The translations under genes and the position numbers were made by a program. A DNA stretch of 64,000 nucleotides, taken from Candidatus Pantoea persica (GTDB taxonomy: Bacteria; Pseudomonadota; Gammaproteobacteria; Enterobacterales; Enterobacteriaceae). Under the pieces are notes generated by a model that was given only the letters and a program-made list of their open reading frames with translations, was not told where the DNA came from and did not search any database. This document shows, one piece after another, positions 1 through 12,647 of the stretch. Position 1 is the first letter of the stretch. Every line of letters begins with the position of its first letter. The stretch lies in the NCBI RefSeq assembly GCF_013753875.1, contig NZ_SMDS01000020.1:62001-126000 (forward strand), read 5' to 3'.

Positions 1-306
1 TTTGGGGCAGCCGCGTGCGATCAGCTTCTTCTCCAGCCGGTTCATCAGCGCGTTGGCGAAGCCGCGCCCTTGGTAGTCGGGATAAACGGCCAGATAGTAG
101 GCGCTGCCGCGATGGCCGTCGTAGCCGCCCATCAGCGTGCCGACCACCTCGCCGCCCACTTCAACAACCAGGAAAAGATCCGCGTCATGGTTCATCTTGC
201 GTTCGATATCCAGCTCCGGATCGTTCCAGGGGCGTAACAAATCGCAACGCTCCCAGAGCGTGATTACCTCTTCAAAATCTTCCTGGCGGAAGGCGCGAAT
301 TTCCAT
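1..306 (-). CDS. ypeA: YpeA, GNAT-family N-acetyltransferase (C-terminus outside window)
   Basis: The 102 visible codons begin [20 protein letters not shown] and match the N-terminal two thirds of E. coli YpeA almost residue for residue. The acetyl-CoA-binding region of the GNAT fold ([20 protein letters not shown]) lies at about residues 74-93. The reading frame runs off the left edge of the window at IARGCPK, so roughly 40 residues are missing from view. It is transcribed divergently from the amiA remnant. The substrate of YpeA is not known to me. No damage is visible in the part seen. Confidence 0.9.
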   Translation of the reverse strand, partial: MEIRAFRQEDFEEVITLWERCDLLRPWNDPELDIERKMNHDADLFLVVEVGGEVVGTLMGGYDGHRGSAYYLAVYPDYQGRGFANALMNRLEKKLIARGCPK

Positions 307-503
307 CGTTTTTACCTTGCAAATAAGCACAATTTGCTGATTATCACGCATTCGGAGCCGCGCGCAACCTGCTTAACGCAGCGCGCCGGAAAAAGCGGCA
401 AATTTCCTGTTAGCAACCTGACATACAAAGTAAAGCCCTGAAAGGGTTGCGGGGTCACGGCGAACAAAACGTTACGATATAGTACCTTGCACGATTTTCG
501 CTA

Positions 504-2907
<2,404 letters not shown>

Positions 2908-3282
2908 TGTCGTTTCCTTTTTTCAGCTTCAGTGCGCAAGCAGTATAAAAGTTAGACAGAATGGAAAACGTTGGAGGGACCGCGATAACGCGGATTGCCG
3001 TATGATAAGATCATCGGGCGGAAAATGCGGTTCATCCGGCAGAAACCGTCAGTTTTGCTAATCTTTGTGATGAGCGATTTTCGCCCCCCCGGCTGGCTGA
3101 CAGGATGTTGCAGCGTGCTCTCCCTGTTTGGCGTCACGCTGTTTTCGCCGCGTGGGGCCCAGATGAGTTCAGCCCATAGTAATAATCAGAAAAAGAGTAT
3201 ATTCAACGTCGAACACCTGATGCACTGTATTGCAGGGTGAAATCATTTGCATTAAAAGAATTGATCATCAAGGAGTTAAAAG
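2908..3282. other. Intergenic region between maeB remnant and talA
   Basis: These 375 bases hold the divergent promoter space for maeB and talA. Short open frames on both strands here have no resemblance to proteins I know and no convincing ribosome sites. A good Shine-Dalgarno (AAGGAG) lies at 3270-3275 before talA. I see no RNA gene or clear operator. Confidence 0.5.
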
Positions 3283-4233
3283 ATGAACCAGCTAGAGGCT
3301 TTAAAACAGTTCACGACCGTTGTGGCGGACAGCGGCGATATCGAATCCATCCGCAACTACCATCCTGAAGACGCCACCACCAATCCCTCTCTGATCCTGA
3401 AAGCCGCTGGCATCGAGGGCTATAAGCACCTGATCGACGACGCCATCGACTATGCGAAAAAGCAGGGCGGCAGCAAAGAGACGCAGATTATCAACGCCAG
3501 CGATAAAGTGGCGATTAACCTCGGTATGGAAATCCTGAAAAGCGTACCGGGCCATATTTCGACCGAAGTGGATGCGCGCCTCTCTTTCGATCGTGGCATG
3601 TGCGTCACCAAGGCGGAAAAACTGGTTCGCCTGTATGAGGAGCACGGCATTGACCGTTCGCGCATTCTGATCAAGCTAGCCTCCACCTGGGAAGGCATCA
3701 AGGCGGCGGAAGAGCTGGAGAAAAACGGCATCCACTGCAACCTGACGCTGCTCTTCTCCTTTGCGCAGGCGCGCGCCTGCGCCGAAGCGGGCGTGTTCCT
3801 GATCTCCCCGTTTGTCGGCCGCATCTACGACTGGTACAACAGCCGCAAGCCGCTTGACCCGTATGTGGTGGACGAAGATCCAGGCGTGAAATCAGTACGC
3901 CGCATCTACGACTACTACAAAAAGCACCGTTACAGCACTATCATCATGGGTGCCAGCTTCCGCAAGGTTGAGCAGATCGTCGCGCTGGCTGGCTGCGACC
4001 GCCTGACTATCTCCCCTAACCTGCTGGAAGAGCTGCAGAACAGCGATGCGCCGGTTGAGCGCAAGCTGGAGCCATCCACCGAGGGCTTCTACCAGCCTGC
4101 GTCGCTGTCTGAAGCGGAGTTCCGCTGGGAGCACAACCAAGATCCGATGGCGGTAGAGAAACTTTCCGACGGCATTCGCCTGTTTGCGGTCGATCAGCAG
4201 AAACTGGAAGACGTGCTGGCCGCGCGCCTGTAG
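3283..4233 (+). CDS. talA: TalA, transaldolase
   Basis: Transaldolase moves a dihydroxyacetone unit between sugar phosphates in the non-oxidative pentose phosphate pathway. The 316-residue product has the usual length. The Schiff-base lysine is Lys131 in the motif [12 protein letters not shown], and the N-terminal [11 protein letters not shown] motif is present at 31-41. A strong AAGGAG precedes the ATG. It is followed by tktB after 68 bp that contain a GC-rich stem (about 4255-4273), giving the talA-tktB pair known from E. coli. The gene ends in TAG, showing that TAG is a normal terminator here. Intact. Confidence 0.96.
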   Translation: MNQLEALKQFTTVVADSGDIESIRNYHPEDATTNPSLILKAAGIEGYKHLIDDAIDYAKKQGGSKETQIINASDKVAINLGMEILKSVPGHISTEVDARLSFDRGMCVTKAEKLVRLYEEHGIDRSRILIKLASTWEGIKAAEELEKNGIHCNLTLLFSFAQARACAEAGVFLISPFVGRIYDWYNSRKPLDPYVVDEDPGVKSVRRIYDYYKKHRYSTIIMGASFRKVEQIVALAGCDRLTISPNLLEELQNSDAPVERKLEPSTEGFYQPASLSEAEFRWEHNQDPMAVEKLSDGIRLFAVDQQKLEDVLAARL

Positions 4234-4301
4234 TTGCTGCCTGTTTAATTCGTCGGGCGGGTCATCCGCCCGCACTTCTGCTAACACGAAGGGAGAACCC
4301 T

Positions 4302-6302
4302 ATGTCATCACGCAGAGAGTTGGCGAACGCGATTCGTGCGTTAAGTATGGATGCGGTACAAAAAGCAAACTCCGGACACCCGGGCATGCCGATGGGCATG
4401 GCGGACATCGCCGAAGTGCTGTGGCGCGATTACCTGAAACACAATCCTACTAACCCAGCCTGGGCCGACCGCGACCGCTTTATTCTGTCGAACGGCCACG
4501 GCTCGATGCTGCTCTATAGCCTGCTGCATCTCTCCGGCTACGATCTGCCGATGGAAGAGCTGAAAAATTTCCGTCAGCTGCACTCGAAAACCCCGGGTCA
4601 CCCGGAAATCGGCTATACGCCGGGCGTGGAAACCACCACCGGTCCGCTGGGCCAGGGCCTGGCCAACGCCGTGGGTCTGGCGATCGCCGAGCGCACGCTG
4701 GGCGCGCAGTTCAACCGCCCGGGACACGATATCGTCGATCACTTCACCTATGTCTTTATGGGCGACGGCTGCTTGATGGAGGGGATCTCCCACGAGGTCT
4801 GCTCGCTGGCGGGCACGCTGGGTCTCGGCAAGCTAATCGGCTTCTACGACCATAACAGCATCTCTATCGACGGCGAAACAGAAGGCTGGTTCACCGACGA
4901 CACCCACAAGCGCTTCGAATCCTATAACTGGCACGTAGTGGGCGAAATCGACGGGCACGACGCCGAGGCGGTGAGCCGCGCGATTAAAGAGGCGCAGAGC
5001 GTCACCGACAAGCCGTCACTGATTATCTGCCGCACCATTATCGGCTTCGGCTCGCCGAACAAAGCCGGTAAAGAGGAGTCGCACGGCGCGGCGCTGGGCG
5101 ACGCGGAAGTGGCGCTGGCGCGTAAAGAGCTGGGCTGGACCGCGGCGCCGTTCGAGATCCCGCAAGAAATTTATCAGCAGTGGGACGCCAAAGAGGCGGG
5201 CGCCGAGCGCGAGCGCGCCTGGAATGAGAAGCTGGCGGCTTACAAGCAGGCGCATCCAGAGCTGGCGGAAGAGTATCAGCGCCGCATGAACGGCGAAATG
5301 CCGTCGACCTGGGAGAGCGAGACCCACAAATTTATCACCGAGCTGCAGGCCAACCCGCAGAAAATCGCCAGCCGCAAGGCGTCGCAAAATACGCTGGAGC
5401 ATTTCGGCTCGCTGCTGCCGGAGTTCCTTGGCGGCTCGGCGGATCTGGCGCCCAGCAACCTGACCATCTGGTCAGGTTCGAAGCCGATCAAAGAGGATCC
5501 GGCGGGCAACTATATTCACTACGGCGTGCGTGAGTTCGGCATGACCGCCATCGCCAACGGCATCGCCCACCACGGCGGCTTTGTGCCCTACACAGCCACC
5601 TTCCTGATGTTCGTCGAGTATGCGCGTAACGCTGCGCGTATGGCGGCGCTGATGAAAGCGCGCCAGATCATGGTCTATACCCATGACTCTATCGGCCTCG
5701 GCGAAGATGGCCCGACGCACCAGCCGGTCGAGCAGCTCGCCAGCCTGCGCCTGACGCCGAACTTCAGCACCTGGCGTCCCTGCGATCAGGTTGAGACGGC
5801 GGTGGCGTGGAAGGCGGCGGTCGAGCGCCATCACGGCCCGACTGCGCTGATCCTGTCGCGTCAGAACCTGCTGCAGCCGGAGCGCTCACTAGATCAGGTG
5901 CAGAACATCGCGCGCGGCGGCTATGTGCTGAAAAATTGCGACGGCACGCCGGACATCATCCTGATCGCCACCGGGTCGGAAGTGGAAATTACCCTCGGCG
6001 CGGCGGAGAAGCTGACCACCGACGGCCACAAGGTGCGCGTGGTGTCGCTGCCGAGCACCGACGTGTTCGACAAGCAGGACAGCGCCTACCGCGAGTCGGT
6101 GCTGCCTTCGACGGCGCGCGCGCGCGTGGCGATCGAGGCGGGCATCGCCGACTACTGGTACAAATATGTCGGCATCGACGGCAAGATTGTCGGGATGACC
6201 ACCTTCGGCGAATCTGCGCCGGCGAGCAAACTCTTCCCGGCCTTCGGCTTCACCGTTGAGAACGTCGTCGCCCAGGCGGAGTCGTTACTCAAGCCGGTAT
6301 AA
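4302..6302 (+). CDS. tktB: TktB, transketolase
   Basis: Transketolase transfers two-carbon units between ketose and aldose phosphates using thiamine diphosphate. The 666-residue protein is full length. The cofactor-binding motif [12 protein letters not shown] begins at residue 154, and substrate-binding regions such as SGHPGMPMG (24-32) and [17 protein letters not shown] are present. The ribosome site AAGGGAGAA lies just before the ATG. Together with talA it links glycolysis with pentose and aromatic precursor supply. Assignment to tktB rather than tktA rests on the talA neighbour. Intact. Confidence 0.95.
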   Translation: MSSRRELANAIRALSMDAVQKANSGHPGMPMGMADIAEVLWRDYLKHNPTNPAWADRDRFILSNGHGSMLLYSLLHLSGYDLPMEELKNFRQLHSKTPGHPEIGYTPGVETTTGPLGQGLANAVGLAIAERTLGAQFNRPGHDIVDHFTYVFMGDGCLMEGISHEVCSLAGTLGLGKLIGFYDHNSISIDGETEGWFTDDTHKRFESYNWHVVGEIDGHDAEAVSRAIKEAQSVTDKPSLIICRTIIGFGSPNKAGKEESHGAALGDAEVALARKELGWTAAPFEIPQEIYQQWDAKEAGAERERAWNEKLAAYKQAHPELAEEYQRRMNGEMPSTWESETHKFITELQANPQKIASRKASQNTLEHFGSLLPEFLGGSADLAPSNLTIWSGSKPIKEDPAGNYIHYGVREFGMTAIANGIAHHGGFVPYTATFLMFVEYARNAARMAALMKARQIMVYTHDSIGLGEDGPTHQPVEQLASLRLTPNFSTWRPCDQVETAVAWKAAVERHHGPTALILSRQNLLQPERSLDQVQNIARGGYVLKNCDGTPDIILIATGSEVEITLGAAEKLTTDGHKVRVVSLPSTDVFDKQDSAYRESVLPSTARARVAIEAGIADYWYKYVGIDGKIVGMTTFGESAPASKLFPAFGFTVENVVAQAESLLKPV

Positions 6303-6309
6303 TGCATTG

Positions 6310-6337
6310 GCGCCTTCCCGTACCGGCGGGAAGGCGC
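6310..6337 (+). terminator. Hairpin after tktB
   Basis: Perfect 11-bp stem gcgccttcccg / cgggaaggcgc (6310-6320 with 6327-6337). It is followed by a pyrimidine-rich stretch rather than a clean T run, so termination efficiency is uncertain. Confidence 0.6.
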
Positions 6338-6450
6338 GCTTCTCTTCAAAGACCGAAACAGAAAAAAATCCGCACCGCCCCCCTTCACCGCTTGCGTAAA
6401 CCCATTACTCTATAAGACCTTTCCCGTTTCTCTGCCCGGATGCTTCCCCG

Positions 6451-7389
6451 TTGAAAAAACGTACGCCCTATTTAGCCGCATTAATGATTTCGCTCTTTCC
6501 GCTGGCAGGCAAGGCGCAGGTCGCGCCCGATCCGCTGCTCGCCTCGCAAATCGTCGATCGCTACGCCGAGCATATCTTTTACGGCAGCGGCGCCACCGGC
6601 ATGGCGCTTGTGGCGATTGACGGCAATCAGAGCGTCTTCGCCAGCTTTGGCGAAACCCGGCCGGGCAACAATGTCCGACCGCAAAAAGATTCCCTGATCC
6701 GCATCGCCTCGCTCAGCAAGCTACTGACCAGCGAGGTGATGGTGAAAATGGCGGAGCGCGGGCAAATTCGCTTTGACGACCCGCTGAGCGGATATGCGCC
6801 GGCGGGCGCGCGCGTGCCGAGCTATGCCGGAGAGCCGATCCGCCTGATCAACCTCTCGATCCACACCAGCGGGCTGCCGCGCGAGCAGCCCGGCGGCAAG
6901 CCGCATAGTCCGGTCTTTATCTGGCCGACGCGCAGCGAGCGCTGGGACTGGCTCGCCGGCGTGAAGCTGAGGGCCGCGCCGGGCACCGACGCCGCCAACT
7001 CCAACCTTGGTTATGATCTGCTGGATGACGCGCTGACGCGCGCTGCCGGCATGCCCTAACCCGGCGCTGCTGCAGCAGCTGATTACCCGTCCGCTGGGCA
7101 TGAATGACACCACCTTTACGCCGTCGCCGGAGCAGTGCGGCCGCCTGATGGTGCCGGAGAAAGGCGTCACAGCCCCTGCCACAATACGCTGGCGGCGATC
7201 GGCAGCGGCGGCGTCTACTCCACGCCGGAAGATATGGGCCGCTGGATGCAGCAGTTCCTCAACTCGGCGGTCAACCCGCGCTCGCCGCTGACGCGCTTTA
7301 CCGCAATGAGCGACGGCGTTAACGATATGCTGGCGGAGCTGGTCGGCAACCAGAACGGCTCTCCGATAAGGGTACAGGCGATCCGCTAG
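6451..7389 (+). pseudogene. ampH: ampH remnant, penicillin-binding D-Ala-D-Ala carboxypeptidase/endopeptidase
   Basis: AmpH is a periplasmic class C beta-lactamase-like enzyme acting on peptidoglycan. The remnant begins at a TTG with a signal peptide (MKKRTPYLAALMISLFPLAG) and keeps the catalytic SLSK tetrad within IASLSKL. The frame breaks at a TAA at about 7057-7059 after DALTRAAGMP. Further downstream the pieces GMNDTTFTPSPEQC, NTLAAIGSGGVYSTPEDM and RSPLTRF are recognisable in other frames. About 75 codons before RSPLTRF are deleted, which removes the KTGG motif of the active site. The gene cannot give an active enzyme. Confidence 0.88.
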
Positions 7390-8428
7390 GGCGACGCTTC
7401 GGGCGACGACCGGGAGACCCACAGGGTCAGCCAGTCGTCGCTGCTGTGCCAGGCGTCGCAGGTCGACTCTTCTGCAGACTCCGAAAGGGTAAAATCGCTG
7501 CCGTTGAAGCGCCAGCGCGTGGCGGTGCTGCAGTCGCCCAGTCCGCGTCCTTTACTGAAGGTGTAAAGCTGTCCGCTGCTGGTGTCATATTCGGCGTTGA
7601 TCAACTCCAGCTGGCGTTCGCCGCGCGGCGGCGTAAAGGGCAGCGTCAAGCTGATGCCGCGCGCAACATAGGGCGCGCTGCGCGTCACCTCAAACGCCAG
7701 ATCGATCACGTTATACGCCCCCACTTCACAGCTCACCATCAGCAGCGCCTTGCTGTCAGTTAAGGGCGCGACGTTGACCTCGCGCTGCATCGGATCGAGC
7801 AAACAGGAATCGGAGTTGATGCGCCAGGTGCCGTAATCGAGCAGGCCGCTGCGTTTCGCTGCGCGTCGGCGCGGCGGGCTGCGGCGGCGCGGGGGGGAAC
7901 ATCCCACTACGTGCGCGAGCCGCGCTTTATCCAGGCGCTCATGCCGTTTACCCTGCCCTGCACGTCATCGATCAGCAGCAGCGCCGCCTTCTGGCCGTGC
8001 AACGAGACGGCGGCCTGCGCGTTATAGGTCAGCTGTATGGCGTCCGCGTCGAGAATCTGCGCTAGGAACTCGTCGATAGCGATGGCGTTGCTGGTGGCGA
8101 GGTGGTGAGGCTCTACTGTCCAATGCTTCAGATCGGGACGCAGCCGCCGCTGATCCAGCAGCAAATTATCCTGCAGTGGCGCGCCGGGCACTTCGCCGCT
8201 GTAGGCGCTGCCGTAATCGATGCGCAGCAGCGGGCGATCGCTGGTGCCCGCATGGAGGGCAATGGTCATCACCAGCCCTTTATCGCCCGGAATATTGCGC
8301 GCCACGCAAAATCCGCCGTTATTGCAGGTCACCTGCCAGTCGGAAAATGACTTTTGCAGTGGATCGGCTTTTGCGCCGGCAGCGAAAAGGAAAGGCAACA
8401 GCAGCAGTGTCTTCGTCCAGGTCGACAT
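7386..8428 (-). pseudogene. ypfG: ypfG remnant, DUF1176 periplasmic protein
   Basis: The two halves match E. coli YpfG, a secreted protein of unknown function. The first half (start 8428, signal peptide MSTWTKTLLLLPFLFAAGAK) contains SDWQVTCNNGGFCVARN and ends at a TAG at 7907-7909 after SAWIKRGSRT. The second half continues in another frame with LLDYGTWRINSD and CDAWHSSDDWLTLWVSR. Between them lies a run of seven G (7891-7897) where a slippage probably moved the frame. It converges on the ampH remnant, with a 4-base overlap of the two broken ends. Confidence 0.85.
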
Positions 8429-8659
8429 CAAGAAAAACGGTCCCCAAAATCTCAGAGTGGAGATGATAGCGCAACGGCCGGGCGTCAGGTGGCCTGAAAC
8501 TGTGACTCCGTCCGGAAAGCGCACTTAACTGCTGCAAAAGCATACGATAACTGGGCGCGGCGCGCGAGGGACTTGCCGCTTTCATCATCGGTAGCGCGCA
8601 GGCTGACCTCAATCAGATTAATCGGACAATGTGGCGCAGGCGCCGGGGCGCCCGCCCGG

Positions 8660-9227
8660 TCAGGCGGTGAGCCAGCCGGCGAGCTGCGCATGCTGCTGCT
8701 GCATAATGGTTTTACCGTCGCGGATACGGCCATCCTTCACCATCGCCAGCGCGTCAGGGAAAGCCAGCTCCAGCACGTCGATATACTCATCTTCTACTCC
8801 GCCACCGGCGTTGTCGCACAGCGCGTCATTATATTCGGCGGCGAAAAAGTGAATAAGCTCGGTGACGCCGCCCGGCCACATATAGGCTTCGTAGAGTTTG
8901 GTTACCGCGCCTACCGTGTAGCCGGTCTCCTCGCTCGCCTCTTTGCGGATGCAGTCTTCCGGCGTGTCGTTATCCAGCAGTCCCGCGCAGGCCTCAATCA
9001 GCATGCCGTCCGCGTTGCCGTTAACCCAGGTCGCCATGCGAAACTGCCGCGTCAGCACCACGCTGTTTTTGTCGCGGTCGTAGAGCAGGATGGTCGCGCC
9101 GTTGCCGCGGTCATAGACCTCACGGCGATGACGCACCACTTCGCCGCTTTTGGTGGCGATCTCATAGGTATACAAAGTAGTTATCGGAAAGCAGCTTATC
9201 TTTGATAAGCGTGATGTTAGCTGACGT
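8660..9227 (-). pseudogene. nudK: nudK remnant, GDP-mannose pyrophosphatase
   Basis: NudK is a Nudix hydrolase acting on GDP-mannose. The Nudix box is recognisable as [20 protein letters not shown] followed by GY, and [15 protein letters not shown] matches the family. Two lesions are visible. The expected start reads ACG at 9225-9227, five bases after a GGAG ribosome site, where homologues begin with ATG (ACG-TCA-GCT-AAC gives ?[17 protein letters not shown]). A frameshift near 9175 separates SDNYF from [12 protein letters not shown]. The catalytic domain downstream is otherwise whole, so the gene is a fresh loss. Confidence 0.8.
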
Positions 9228-9311
9228 GGTGGCTCCACTGTGGATTTAGAGGAGCCTGCCATCATAGGCGGAAGCAAGAGGGAAAACTATCTGAAAGCGT
9301 CGCCAGTAAAA

Positions 9312-9333
9312 CGCCTGCCCTTGCGGGCAGGCG
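9312..9333 (-). terminator. Rho-independent terminator of ansP
   Basis: Stem cgcctgccc / gggcaggcg with a four-base loop, followed on the minus strand by TTTTACT. It lies immediately after the ansP stop codon. Confidence 0.8.
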
Positions 9334-9342
9334 CTACGCGAT

Positions 9343-10845
9343 TTAGCGCACGTTGTCCGCCAGCGTGTGCGGCTGGTCGCCGTCGTCGTGCGCGTGCAGA
9401 TGATCGTGTTCGGTCTGCGCGATGGCATTCACGCGCTTGCGCACGCCGAACCAGCCCAGAACCAGAATCACCGCCAGCACCGGAATCGTGACGATGGTGT
9501 AGGTGCCGTTCGGGTAGTCGAACGCCATCAGCACCAGCACGCTCAGCAGGAACAGCAGCGTCAGCCAGGAGGTGACCGGCGCACCTGGCAGCTTGAAGCT
9601 GACGTCGTCCGCCTTGCCCTCTTTGATCGCCTTACGCAGACGCATCTGGCAGATCACGATAAAGCCCCAGGAGGCAATAATGCCGAGCGACGCGACGTTC
9701 AGCACGATCTCGAACACCTGAGAAGGCACATAGTAGTTCAACACCACGCCCACCACGTAGACCGCGATGGTCACCAGGATACCGGCGTAAGGCACCTGCT
9801 GGCTGCTCATTTTCGACATGAACTTCGGCGCCGAGCCACCCATCGCCATCGAGCGCAGGATGCGGCCGGTGGAGTAGAGGCCGGAGTTCAGGCTGGAGAG
9901 CGCCGCGCTCAGCACCACAATATTCATGATGCTGCCGACGTAAGGCACGCCCAGCTTCGAGAAGAAGGTTACGAACGGGCTCTGTCCCGCCTGATAGGCG
10001 TTCCACGGCAGTAGCAGCACCAGCAGCACCACCGAACCGACGTAGAACAGGCCGATACGCCAGATCACGCTGTTGATCGCTTTCGGCAGCATAGTTTCCG
10101 GATCTTTACACTCGCCGGCGGCGGTGCCTACCAGCTCGATGGAGGCGAAGGCGAAGACTACGCCCTGCACTAGCACCAGCGCGGGCAGTAGGCCGTGCGG
10201 GAACAGCCCGCCGTTGTCGGTCACCAGATGGAAGCCGGTGGCGTTACCGTCCATCGGTTTGCCGGTGCCGAGAAACACCACGCCCACCACCAGAAAGATG
10301 GCGATCGCCAGCACCTTGACCAGCGCGAACCAGAACGTCATCTCGGCGAACCACTTCACGCCGATCATGTTCATGGTGCCGACAATGGCCAGCGCGCCCA
10401 GCGCGAAGACCCACTGCGGCACGTCGCCAAAGGCGCCCCAGTAATGCATATAGAGCGCTACCGCGGTGATATCGACGATGCCGGTCATCGCCCAGTTGAC
10501 GAAGTACATCCAGCCCGCCACATAGGCCGCTTTTTCGCCGAGGAATTCGCGCGCATAGGAAACGAAGCTGCCGCTTGACGGACGGTGCAGCACCAGCTCA
10601 CCGAGCGCACGCAGAATAAAGAAAGAGAAGATTCCGCACACCAGATAGATCAGCGCCAGCGCCGGCCCCGCCGCCTGCAGACGCCCGCCGGCGCCGAGGA
10701 ACAGACCGGTGCCGATGGCGCCGCCGATAGCAATCATCTGAACGTGACGATTGCCCATCGCCTTGTGGTAGCCAGTGTCGTGTGAGTTCAGCCAGCGTCT
10801 TTTCGCAGCGCGCATTTCGGCTGCGGTTTTATGAGTATATTTCAT
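9343..10845 (-). CDS. ansP: AnsP, L-asparagine permease
   Basis: An amino-acid/polyamine/organocation family importer in the inner membrane with about twelve hydrophobic segments. It is nearly identical to E. coli AnsP through stretches such as YHKAMGNRHVQMIAIGGAIG and ALGELVLHRPSSGSFVSYA. I choose the ATG at 10845 (MKYTHKTAAEM) because a GGAAGG lies 5-10 bases upstream and homologues start there. The longer frame to 10881 is made of a 9-bp repeat. Length from this start is 500 residues. The C-terminus carries a histidine/aspartate-rich tail (EHDHLHAHDDGD). Intact, and one of the few importers in this window that is. Confidence 0.93.
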   Translation of the reverse strand: MKYTHKTAAEMRAAKRRWLNSHDTGYHKAMGNRHVQMIAIGGAIGTGLFLGAGGRLQAAGPALALIYLVCGIFSFFILRALGELVLHRPSSGSFVSYAREFLGEKAAYVAGWMYFVNWAMTGIVDITAVALYMHYWGAFGDVPQWVFALGALAIVGTMNMIGVKWFAEMTFWFALVKVLAIAIFLVVGVVFLGTGKPMDGNATGFHLVTDNGGLFPHGLLPALVLVQGVVFAFASIELVGTAAGECKDPETMLPKAINSVIWRIGLFYVGSVVLLVLLLPWNAYQAGQSPFVTFFSKLGVPYVGSIMNIVVLSAALSSLNSGLYSTGRILRSMAMGGSAPKFMSKMSSQQVPYAGILVTIAVYVVGVVLNYYVPSQVFEIVLNVASLGIIASWGFIVICQMRLRKAIKEGKADDVSFKLPGAPVTSWLTLLFLLSVLVLMAFDYPNGTYTIVTIPVLAVILVLGWFGVRKRVNAIAQTEHDHLHAHDDGDQPHTLADNVR

Positions 10846-10851
10846 AGCCTT

Positions 10852-10873
10852 CCTGTTTGTCCTGTTTGTCCTG
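10852..10873. repeat. 9-bp tandem repeat in the ansP leader
   Basis: The unit cctgtttgt occurs at 10852-10860 and 10861-10869, followed by cctg. It ends a few bases upstream of the ansP ribosome site. Confidence 0.85.
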
Positions 10874-10939
10874 ACCATCAATCACGGCGAACACAAACGA
10901 TTGCGCGCGCCATGCGAAATGGGGTAATTGCCTTGTTAT

Positions 10940-11401
10940 CTACCTGTGAGTTATTAGTAAAAAGGCAGGGGAAATTACGGCGATGAATCCTACCCGTTCT
11001 GCGTGAACGAAGCAAAAGATCCCGACGGGGTGCACAAAGTGTTTTGTAATAATCGGGTTTGTTGCACAAAAAACAACGGCCATTAGCAGGCCGGCAAATG
11101 CTATAGGGATTAAAAATGTGGCAGAGGGGTAGCGATAAATCTCAGCGGTAACGCGCCACAGGCTGGAGTCGCCCGGGTTTTCGACGCCGATAATGCGGTA
11201 GTGGTTGGCGCCCATCTCTTCAGCTTTTTGCGAAAGCTGACGCGTTGCGTCATCCAGCGAGCCGGGGGCGTTCGAGATAGAGACGCTGCCGACGCTCTGC
11301 AGGCCCTGCGCCTGCTCTTGATCAACTAGCGTGGCCGCCAGCGAGGAAAATGAAGCGGTGGCTAACAGTGCACCAGCCAGAATCACGATACGTTTTTTCA
11401 C
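10940..11401 (-). CDS. YahO/BhsA-like DUF1471 periplasmic protein with a stop-loss extension
   Basis: The first 90 residues form a typical small periplasmic DUF1471 protein: a signal peptide (KKRIVILAGALLATASFSSL, cleavage after SLA), then a domain ending ANHYRIIGVENPGDSSLWRV and TAEIYR. The GTG start at 11401 follows AAGGAG. Family members stop right after this last strand at about 90 residues. Here the next codon is TAC and the frame continues for 63 more residues, including a hydrophobic stretch FLIPIAFAGLLMAVVF, to a TAA at 10940. A mutated stop codon is the simplest reading. The added tail has no resemblance to anything I know. Confidence 0.7.
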   Translation of the reverse strand: MKKRIVILAGALLATASFSSLAATLVDQEQAQGLQSVGSVSISNAPGSLDDATRQLSQKAEEMGANHYRIIGVENPGDSSLWRVTAEIYRYPSATFLIPIAFAGLLMAVVFCATNPIITKHFVHPVGIFCFVHAERVGFIAVISPAFLLITHR

Positions 11402-11657
11402 AGGATGCTCCTTACCAGAGGTGACAGGTGATTATCTTAATTCAGGTTTACAGTATTAACGTCCTAATGAAAGCCAAATGCGTCCGATATAAACCTGTGT
11501 ACTTTTTACGCGCCTGCACGTGCGCTCTCTTGGGATATGTCAGCACCGGTTGTTTTTTGTTCACCCTGTAACAGGCTGCATAACGATGCCGGGGCGCGGC
11601 GTGGCGCTCGCAGGGCTTCTTCTCTATAATGCCCGTACGAAAAACAGGGGTATCGCC

Positions 11658-12390
11658 GTGATTGTAAAACGTTCCGTAACTCGCAGCATCGCTCAGGCGC
11701 TGAGCGCTATCGTGCTGCTGGCGCTGATGACACTCTCCAGCAGCCTGCGCGACGCCGAGGCGATCAGCCTGGCCAACTCGCTGCGCATGCAGAGCTATCG
11801 GCTGGCCTGGGACAGCACCAGCGCGCCGCAGCAGCTCAGGCGCCACCTGCAAGAGTAAGCCAGCGCTGCGCGATCTCGACCGCCCCTGGGTACCGCGCGA
11901 GGTGGTCAACCGCTACCAGCATCTGCGCCACGCCTGGCCGTCGCTGCAGATCCAGCTACAGCGCGGCGACGACGCGGTCTATCAGCAGCAGGTAGCAAAC
12001 TATGTCGGCGAGATCGACCGCTTCGTGCTGGGGCTGCAGCGCTACAGCGAGCGCAAAATAGAGCTGGTGGCGGCCAGCAGCCTGCTGGGGGTGATTGCCA
12101 TCGTGGCGCTGGCGCTCGCCACCATTCGCTTTAGCCGACGGCACGTGGTGCGCCCGCTCAATGCGCTGGTGACCGCCAGCCGCTACGTGGAAAGCGGCAA
12201 TTTCGCCTTTCCACCGCTGGTGGGCGAACAGAACAACGAGCTGCTCGTGCTGGCGTAAACCTTCAGCGCGATGGCGGCGCGGCTGCATTCGCACCACCAA
12301 GCGATGGCCAGCGCGGTCGAGGAGAAAACCCGCGATCTGCAGGAGGCCAACCGCACCCTTTTCCCGCTGAAGCCGAAGCTGCACGACTGA
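11658..12390 (+). pseudogene. narQ: narQ remnant, nitrate/nitrite sensor kinase
   Basis: NarQ senses nitrate and nitrite and phosphorylates NarL and NarP. The remnant starts GTG-ATT-GTA-AAA as in E. coli and keeps the P-box region SLRDAEAISLANSLRMQSYR, the second membrane segment and the HAMP region (VVRPLNALVTASRYVESGNF). A one-base shift near 11855 and a TAA at 12256-12258 (AAA to TAA before TFSAMAARL) break it. All of the kinase core after EEKTRDLQEANRTL is deleted. In E. coli the next gene is acrD, which is absent here. Confidence 0.88.
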
Positions 12391-12404
12391 CGGGCAAAAA
12401 CAGA

Positions 12405-12426
12405 GGCAGCCACCGAAGTGGCTGCC
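12405..12426 (+). terminator. Hairpin after narQ remnant
   Basis: Nine-base-pair stem ggcagccac / gtggctgcc with loop cgaa, followed by ttgtatt. The loop and stem are typical of intrinsic terminators. It may have belonged to narQ or to a gene now deleted. Confidence 0.6.
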
Positions 12427-12490
12427 TTGTATTACTGTGTGTGGTCAGAATCAAAGCAAGGGGGACAGGTCCTGCCTTTTTCGACGCCTG

Positions 12491-12553
12491 TTACTTGTTG
12501 TGTAACATCGCGGCGATGAAGTCTTTCCCGTTCCCTATTTCAGCATCAATCAT
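12491..12553 (-). CDS. ypfM: YpfM-like 20-residue microprotein
   Basis: The frame reads MIDAEIGNGKDFIAAMLHNK. It matches my recollection of the 19-residue E. coli YpfM at the key positions MI..E.GN.KDFI..ML. The position and strand also agree: E. coli ypfM lies on the opposite strand just upstream of yffB. A purine-rich AAGAGCGG lies about 6-13 bases before the ATG. Function is unknown. Its survival among so many broken genes is notable, although a 63-bp target is small. Confidence 0.7.
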   Translation of the reverse strand: MIDAEIGNGKDFIAAMLHNK

Positions 12554-12647
12554 ATGAACCGCTCTTAATAGTGCTGCCGATTTTACGCATAAATTTTCGA
12601 CAAGTGAATACGGTTACACCGGTTTTCACTATCGGCAAAGGCGATTA

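Noticed and set aside
3283-3283. Small protein frames in the maeB-talA intergenic region (2952-3240)
   Set aside because: No family resemblance, overlapping frames on both strands and no ribosome site.
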